Shown: positions 59,721 through 64,000 of the stretch, in pieces
Numbering within the stretch: the stretch's first letter is position 1
How the letters are laid out: each line of letters starts with the position of its first letter
Made by a program: the position numbers and the translations under genes
Notes under the pieces: generated by a model
The model's input: only the letters and a program-made list of their open reading frames with translations
What the model was told of the DNA's origin: nothing
The model's database searches: none
Origin: Calditrichia bacterium
GTDB lineage: Bacteria > Calditrichota > Calditrichia > RBG-13-44-9 > J075
NCBI GenBank assembly: GCA_020635015.1
Contig: JACKAP010000001.1
Coordinates: 372,001 to 436,000, forward strand
DNA length: 64,000 bases
Direction: 5' to 3'

Positions 59721-59919
59721 ATTCTGCGCAGCAGGATGCTTTCAGGTAATGCAGCAAAAATACCCTCCGAAAATTTTACAAAAGCTGCAAAAATGTTTTT
59801 TTTATTCTTTTTAAAACATGTATTTACCAACATCTCGCCCTGATTGCTTTTCAGATTGGCATTGATCTTGATTATCCAGGTCCATCAATGATTGTTTAAC
59901 TAAAAACCGGGTGGTCCTG

Positions 59920-60720
59920 ATGAACTTATTTTTGAATTTAATCCGATTGCAGAGCGGAGAGCGGATCAAATGGCTCGCGCTGCTGCTGTTAGTGTTGACC
60001 GCTGCCGCCGGCGCGCAGTGGAGCACCCAAAGCCCGCTGCCGACCTATCTCGACGTGCGCGGTGTGGACGCTCCCACGGCGCAACGGGTATTTGTCGCCA
60101 CGAACGACAATCCCTTCGACGACGGCGGGGCGCTGTTCGAGTCGGCCGACGGCGGCGCCAGTTGGGTGCAGCGCGAGGTGCCCTTCAGCCTGGCCAGCCC
60201 GCTGAACGGGATTTTCTTTTTCGACAGCAATCTTGGCTGGACGTTCGGCAATAACAACTACCGCACGATTGACGGCGGTACTACCTGGGAGGAAATTCCT
60301 TTCCTGGGATCGACCTATTTCATGAAGTTTTATAGCGCGAGCTTCGGCCTCGCCACCGGTAACTTCGGGCGCTATGTGAGCCGCGACGGCGGGCTCAATT
60401 GGGAACCCTCGCCGCAGAATATGTTTGCCTTCGATTTTGCCGACAGCCAGACCGGCCTCGGCATCGCCGATAGTGCGATCTACCGCACGATCGACGGCGG
60501 CACCACCTTTACCCAGGTGCACTTCCGGCGCGACGAAAGCGGTTGCTTTTCTCTCCTCCGGCGTGGCAGTGGCGATCGCCGACAGCAGCTTCCTGCGCTC
60601 CACCGACGGCGGTGCCACCTGGAGCGCGGTTGCGCCGGACAGCGGCCGCAGCCGCCTGACCGCCGTCTCCGCCGATGTGGTGCTGGCCTGGGGCCGGGCC
60701 GGCAGCTTTCCGGATTATGA
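59920..60720 (+). CDS. Giant BNR/PKD/FG-GAP T9SS protein, N-terminal piece
   Basis: This piece begins with a signal peptide ('IKWLALLLLVLTAAAGAQ') and continues with BNR/Ycf48-like propeller repeats ('ALFESADGGASW', 'YRTIDGGTTWEE'). ATG 59920 is preferred to GTG 59911. The frame is lost near 60540 after 'TQVHFRRDES', and the product continues in 60425-63616. Confidence 0.8.
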   Translation: MNLFLNLIRLQSGERIKWLALLLLVLTAAAGAQWSTQSPLPTYLDVRGVDAPTAQRVFVATNDNPFDDGGALFESADGGASWVQREVPFSLASPLNGIFFFDSNLGWTFGNNNYRTIDGGTTWEEIPFLGSTYFMKFYSASFGLATGNFGRYVSRDGGLNWEPSPQNMFAFDFADSQTGLGIADSAIYRTIDGGTTFTQVHFRRDESGCFSLLRRGSGDRRQQLPALHRRRCHLERGCAGQRPQPPDRRLRRCGAGLGPGRQLSGL

Positions 60721-63616
60721 CGACCGCGTTTTCCGCTCCGCGGACGGCGGCCAGACCTGGAGCGAACTCGGCGAAATTCTGCCCGCCGGGGTGCTGGCCT
60801 TCGCCGTGGCCGATGCCCAGACGGTGGCCGCTTCCGACCTGGCGGGCAACATGTTCCACTCCGCCGATGCCGGGCTAAGCTGGACCCAGACCTTCACCTC
60901 GCCGGGACCGCAGCCGGGCTTCCTGAGCAGCGCAGTGCCGGTGTTTGCCGATGCTCAGATCGGCTACTTCGGCTACGGGGCCGGCTTCATCATCAAGACC
61001 ACCGACGGCGGCGCCTCCTGGACGCAGATCTCCAGCGGCACCGGGCAGAGCCTCTACGACCTCGATCGCTTTCCGAACGGCGATCTGATCACGGTCGGCG
61101 ATAACGGCACCCTCCTGACCGGCGACGGCACCGCGCCCTGGATCCTCCACGAGGCATTGACCGCATTCGACCTGAAGGCGGTGCAGGTTATCGGGCCGCA
61201 GGAGGTGGTGGCGCTTGACCAGGCCGGCCGCATTTATACCAGCAGCGACGGCGGCAGCAACTGGCTGGCCGCAACCGCCACCCCGACCAACCTCGACGCC
61301 GAAGATCTGCATTTCACCAGCCTTCTCGACGGTTGGGTAATCGGCGGAGGCAGCATCGGCAATGCCCTGTTCCATACCAGCGACGGTGGCGCTTCCTGGA
61401 CAGCCGTACCGGACTTCGGTGGCGCTTATGTCTCGGTTGATTTTGAAGGTACCAACGGCTGGGCGGCGAATGTCGGTGGGCGTTATTATCGCAGCACCGA
61501 CGACGGCGCGAACTGGATCCAGGGCGACCTCCCCGGCGAATTCCTGCAGATTCGCGATATGGATTTCTTCGACCAGAGCACCGGCTATGCCGTCGGCTGG
61601 ATGGGCTACGCCGCCCGCAGCGATGACGGCGGTGCGACCTGGGAAGTGCTGCCCACCCCCAACAATACCGATCGTTTTACCGATATTTACCTGGTCGGCG
61701 CCAATGAATTGTGGTTGAGCACCTCCACCGGTGCCGCCTACTATTCGGCTACCGGAGGCCAGAACTGGGCGGTGCTCGACATCGGTTCCGCCGGCTTCGG
61801 CGCTTTTTCCGCCATCGCCGCCAATCCGGCCGGCGACGCCTGGACAGTGGGCGAGCAGGGCTATATCGAATATTTCGCCGGTCCTCCGCCCCCGCCGCTC
61901 AACCGGCCGCCCGATGCCTCCTTCAATTTCAATACCAACGGGTTGACGGTCGACTTCACCGACACCAGCGTGGATCCCGACGGCTTTATCGTCAGTTGGA
62001 ACTGGGATTTCGGCGACGGCAATGGCTCGACGCTGCAGCACCCGTCCCATACTTACACCGATGCCAACACCTACATCGTGCGCCTGACCGTCACCGATGA
62101 GGACGGCGACAGCAGCAGCACGGTACGCTTTATCACCGTGCAGCCCAACCCCGGCGGCACCTTCGGGGACTTCACCGAGGTGACCCCGCTCGATTCGCTT
62201 TTCGTGACCCCGCAGAATGAGGATTTCTGGGTGATCACCACCGCCCCGGCCGACTATGACAGAGACGGCGACCTCGATGTCGCGGTGCTCGGCTATTATG
62301 TGGTTTATAATCAGAGTGTGGAAGATCGCCTGGTGCTGATCACCAATGAGGGGCCGGCGGGACCGGGTGAGTGGGAATTCAGCTACACCGACGTGCCCCT
62401 GGACGGCATCAGCACCGGCGCTTCCGACCTCGCCTGGGGCGATGTGGACGGTGATGGCGATCAGGATCTGGCACTGGGCAGCGATGGCACCACCGTCATC
62501 TACCGCAACGATGCCGGAAATCTGGTATTGACCGATACCCAACTGCCGGGCTATTGGGAGGACAACGACCAGGCCGATTTCGACCTGCGCTCGATTACCT
62601 GGGCGGACTACGACAATGACGGCGATCTCGACCTGCTGCTGCCTTCGGTCTTCGATTTTACCACCTTTTCCTACCGCACGGCGCTGATGCGCAACGACGG
62701 CGCCAACGGCAGCGGCGGCTGGATCTTCACCGAAACCGACTCGGTCTTTGCCCCGACCTCCCATGCCCAGAGCGCCTGGGCCGACTTTGACAACGACCTG
62801 GATCTCGATCTGCTGCTGGTCAACATTTCGCCGCTGAATAACGACGGCTTTATCCGCCGCTACCGCAACGACGGCAATGGGGTCTTTGTGGGCGAGGATA
62901 TCCTCGACACTTTGACTGTAGAGCATGGGGAGGTGCAGTGGGGAGACTACGATGCCGACGGCGATCTCGATATCCTGGTGGCCGGTCACATCAAGGAACT
63001 CAACGGCAGCTACAACGTCACCCTGCGCATTTACCGTAACGACAACGAAACCTACGTTCCCTCGGAGGTGATTCCCTGCGTGCCCTGCGAGGGCTGGTTC
63101 GACCTCACCGCCGCCACCTGGGCGGATTATGATACCGACGGCGATATGGACATCTTGCTGGCCGGCAACTATAACTCCGGCTCGCAGATCGAAGGCCGGG
63201 CCCGGATATACACCAACTCCGGCGGCATTTTTACTGCCGACACCGCCAACACCCTGCCGGCGCCGCGGGCCAGCGGTTCCCGTGGGGGCACCTTCTCCTG
63301 GCTCGACATCGACGGTGAGGGCGATCTGGACTACTTCATCGCCGGCCAGTATTTTGTGCCGGGCGGGAACGGGCTGGTGGAGGCGCAGATGCATGTCTAT
63401 CGCAACGATGCTTCGGGACAGAATAACGGCCCCACAGCGCCCGGAGGCCTGAGTGCTGCGGTGCAGCCCGACAACACGGTGCTCCTCTCCTGGAACCCGG
63501 CCAACGACGACCATACCCCGGCCGCGGCGTTGACCTATGATCTCGATCTCTATCGCGACGGGGTGCCGGTGACGATTCCCCGCCACCTCCCCAGCCCGGC
63601 AACCTCAGCGCTGTGA
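60425..63616 (+). CDS. Giant BNR/PKD/FG-GAP T9SS protein, main piece
   Basis: From about residue 40 this frame encodes further propeller repeats ('VFRSADGGQTWSELG', 'IIKTTDGGASWTQ') to about residue 480, a PKD domain (about 490-570, 'WNWDFGDGNGSTLQHPSHTY'), and five or six FG-GAP/VCBS-type repeats (about 605-1000) with Ca-binding loops such as 'DYDRDGDLDVAVLG' and 'DVDGDGDQDLALGS'. A fibronectin-III-like domain follows. The last 10 residues are out of frame. The protein is a large surface-exposed or secreted multi-domain protein, perhaps an adhesin; no enzymatic domain is seen. Confidence 0.85.
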   Translation: MPSILPTARPASASPIVRSTARSTAAPPLPRCTSGATKAVAFLSSGVAVAIADSSFLRSTDGGATWSAVAPDSGRSRLTAVSADVVLAWGRAGSFPDYDDRVFRSADGGQTWSELGEILPAGVLAFAVADAQTVAASDLAGNMFHSADAGLSWTQTFTSPGPQPGFLSSAVPVFADAQIGYFGYGAGFIIKTTDGGASWTQISSGTGQSLYDLDRFPNGDLITVGDNGTLLTGDGTAPWILHEALTAFDLKAVQVIGPQEVVALDQAGRIYTSSDGGSNWLAATATPTNLDAEDLHFTSLLDGWVIGGGSIGNALFHTSDGGASWTAVPDFGGAYVSVDFEGTNGWAANVGGRYYRSTDDGANWIQGDLPGEFLQIRDMDFFDQSTGYAVGWMGYAARSDDGGATWEVLPTPNNTDRFTDIYLVGANELWLSTSTGAAYYSATGGQNWAVLDIGSAGFGAFSAIAANPAGDAWTVGEQGYIEYFAGPPPPPLNRPPDASFNFNTNGLTVDFTDTSVDPDGFIVSWNWDFGDGNGSTLQHPSHTYTDANTYIVRLTVTDEDGDSSSTVRFITVQPNPGGTFGDFTEVTPLDSLFVTPQNEDFWVITTAPADYDRDGDLDVAVLGYYVVYNQSVEDRLVLITNEGPAGPGEWEFSYTDVPLDGISTGASDLAWGDVDGDGDQDLALGSDGTTVIYRNDAGNLVLTDTQLPGYWEDNDQADFDLRSITWADYDNDGDLDLLLPSVFDFTTFSYRTALMRNDGANGSGGWIFTETDSVFAPTSHAQSAWADFDNDLDLDLLLVNISPLNNDGFIRRYRNDGNGVFVGEDILDTLTVEHGEVQWGDYDADGDLDILVAGHIKELNGSYNVTLRIYRNDNETYVPSEVIPCVPCEGWFDLTAATWADYDTDGDMDILLAGNYNSGSQIEGRARIYTNSGGIFTADTANTLPAPRASGSRGGTFSWLDIDGEGDLDYFIAGQYFVPGGNGLVEAQMHVYRNDASGQNNGPTAPGGLSAAVQPDNTVLLSWNPANDDHTPAAALTYDLDLYRDGVPVTIPRHLPSPATSAL

Positions 63617-64000
63617 CCGAATGGTTGCTGGCCGGGCTGCCGGACGGTCATTATGACTGGACCCTGCGCGCGGTGGATGCCTCCTACAATGGCGGGCCGG
63701 TCGCCAGCGGGAGCTTCAACATCGGCATCACCGGGGTCGAACCGGGAGACGGTGTACTCGCGTCTTTACCTTCGAGAACAACTATCCCAATCCCTTCAAT
63801 CCGGCCACAACTTTCCGTTTCGCGCTCCCCGAGCGGGCGGACGTGGAACTGATGATCTACAATGTGAAGGGGCAGTTGGTGACCCGGCTGGTGAACGAGG
63901 CGCTTGATGCCGGCAGCCATCAGGTGCGCTGGAATGCGGGCAGCCTGCCCAGCGGCACCTACTTCGTGCGCCTGACCGCCGGCAAGTTCACCAGCACCCC
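63613..64000 (+). CDS. Giant BNR/PKD/FG-GAP T9SS protein, C-terminal piece (runs off the window)
   Basis: This piece starts with the end of a fibronectin-III-like domain ('PDGHYDWTLRAVDASYNGGP'). Near 63770 the frame changes once more, and the frame from 63771 reads 'FENNYPNPFNPATTFRFALP' and 'DVELMIYNVKGQLVTRLV', a T9SS type A sorting domain that continues to the window edge. The complete gene (59920 to beyond 64000) would encode more than 1,360 residues. Confidence 0.8.

Noticed and set aside
60875..63586. 903-codon open frame antisense to the BNR/PKD/FG-GAP gene
   Set aside because: It is produced by the codon bias of the sense gene, whose repeats, PKD domain and sorting tail are unmistakable.

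Overview
The window comes from a bacterium of the FCB superphylum. Five proteins end in a type IX secretion (T9SS) type A sorting domain with the 'NYPNPFNP' signature, and there are two giant hybrid two-component sensors of the Bacteroidetes-type Reg_prop/Y_Y_Y/HisKA/REC/AraC architecture. Base composition is moderately GC-rich by eye. No SusC/SusD pair is present. A Calditrichota/KSB1-like lineage fits better than a classical Bacteroidetes, but this is inference; no marker gene was searched.

Layout. 1-2.0 kb: tail of a molybdate-binding protein, a di-Mop protein, a YaiI/YqxD protein and a DsrE-like protein. 2.5-10.6 kb: hybrid sensor 1 and two paralogous beta-helix proteins. 10.7-13.4 kb: a methyltransferase-like fragment and a split BNR-repeat T9SS protein. 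13.8-16.5 kb: aceE. 16.6-20.7 kb: OmpA-family protein, subtilase with T9SS tail, and an odd receiver protein, all frameshifted. 21.05 kb: tRNA-Phe. 21.5-25.6 kb: hybrid sensor 2. 26.7-47.5 kb: a beta-glucan (laminarin-type) utilisation locus. 47.8-50.0 kb: exported amidohydrolase and CBM9-like lipoprotein. 50.3-53.4 kb: AT-richer nuclease island (HNH, Mrr, PD-(D/E)XK). 53.8-55.7 kb: metallo-beta-lactamase-fold protein and a lipoprotein. 56.4-58.2 kb: purK-purE and a permease remnant. 58.5-59.8 kb: AT-rich gene with a nucleotide-hydrolase-like domain, coiled coil and DUF1566. 59.9-64.0 kb: giant BNR/PKD/FG-GAP T9SS protein, cut by the window edge.

How the genes work together. Sensor 2 probably detects a glucan fragment in the periplasm and switches on the locus downstream. 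That locus holds surface or periplasmic GH16, GH17 and GH30 lipoproteins, a clan GH-A enzyme fused to an outer-membrane-barrel-like domain, carbohydrate-binding proteins, a GPH-type sugar symporter, a sugar-binding lipoprotein, a GH17 without signal peptide coupled to a universal stress protein, and a clan GH-Q phosphorylase. Together they could cut beta-1,3/1,6-glucan outside, import oligosaccharides and phosphorolyse them inside.

Two window-wide traits matter to any reader. First, about 19 genes are split by one-base frameshifts, some at homopolymers and one in purK, so sequencing or assembly error is likely for many; genes are given as pieces with the probable whole described. Second, intergenic regions are packed with many families of inverted repeats whose arms are short tandem units. 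Some are nested inside each other, and several lie inside coding sequence, most strikingly in hybrid sensor 1.
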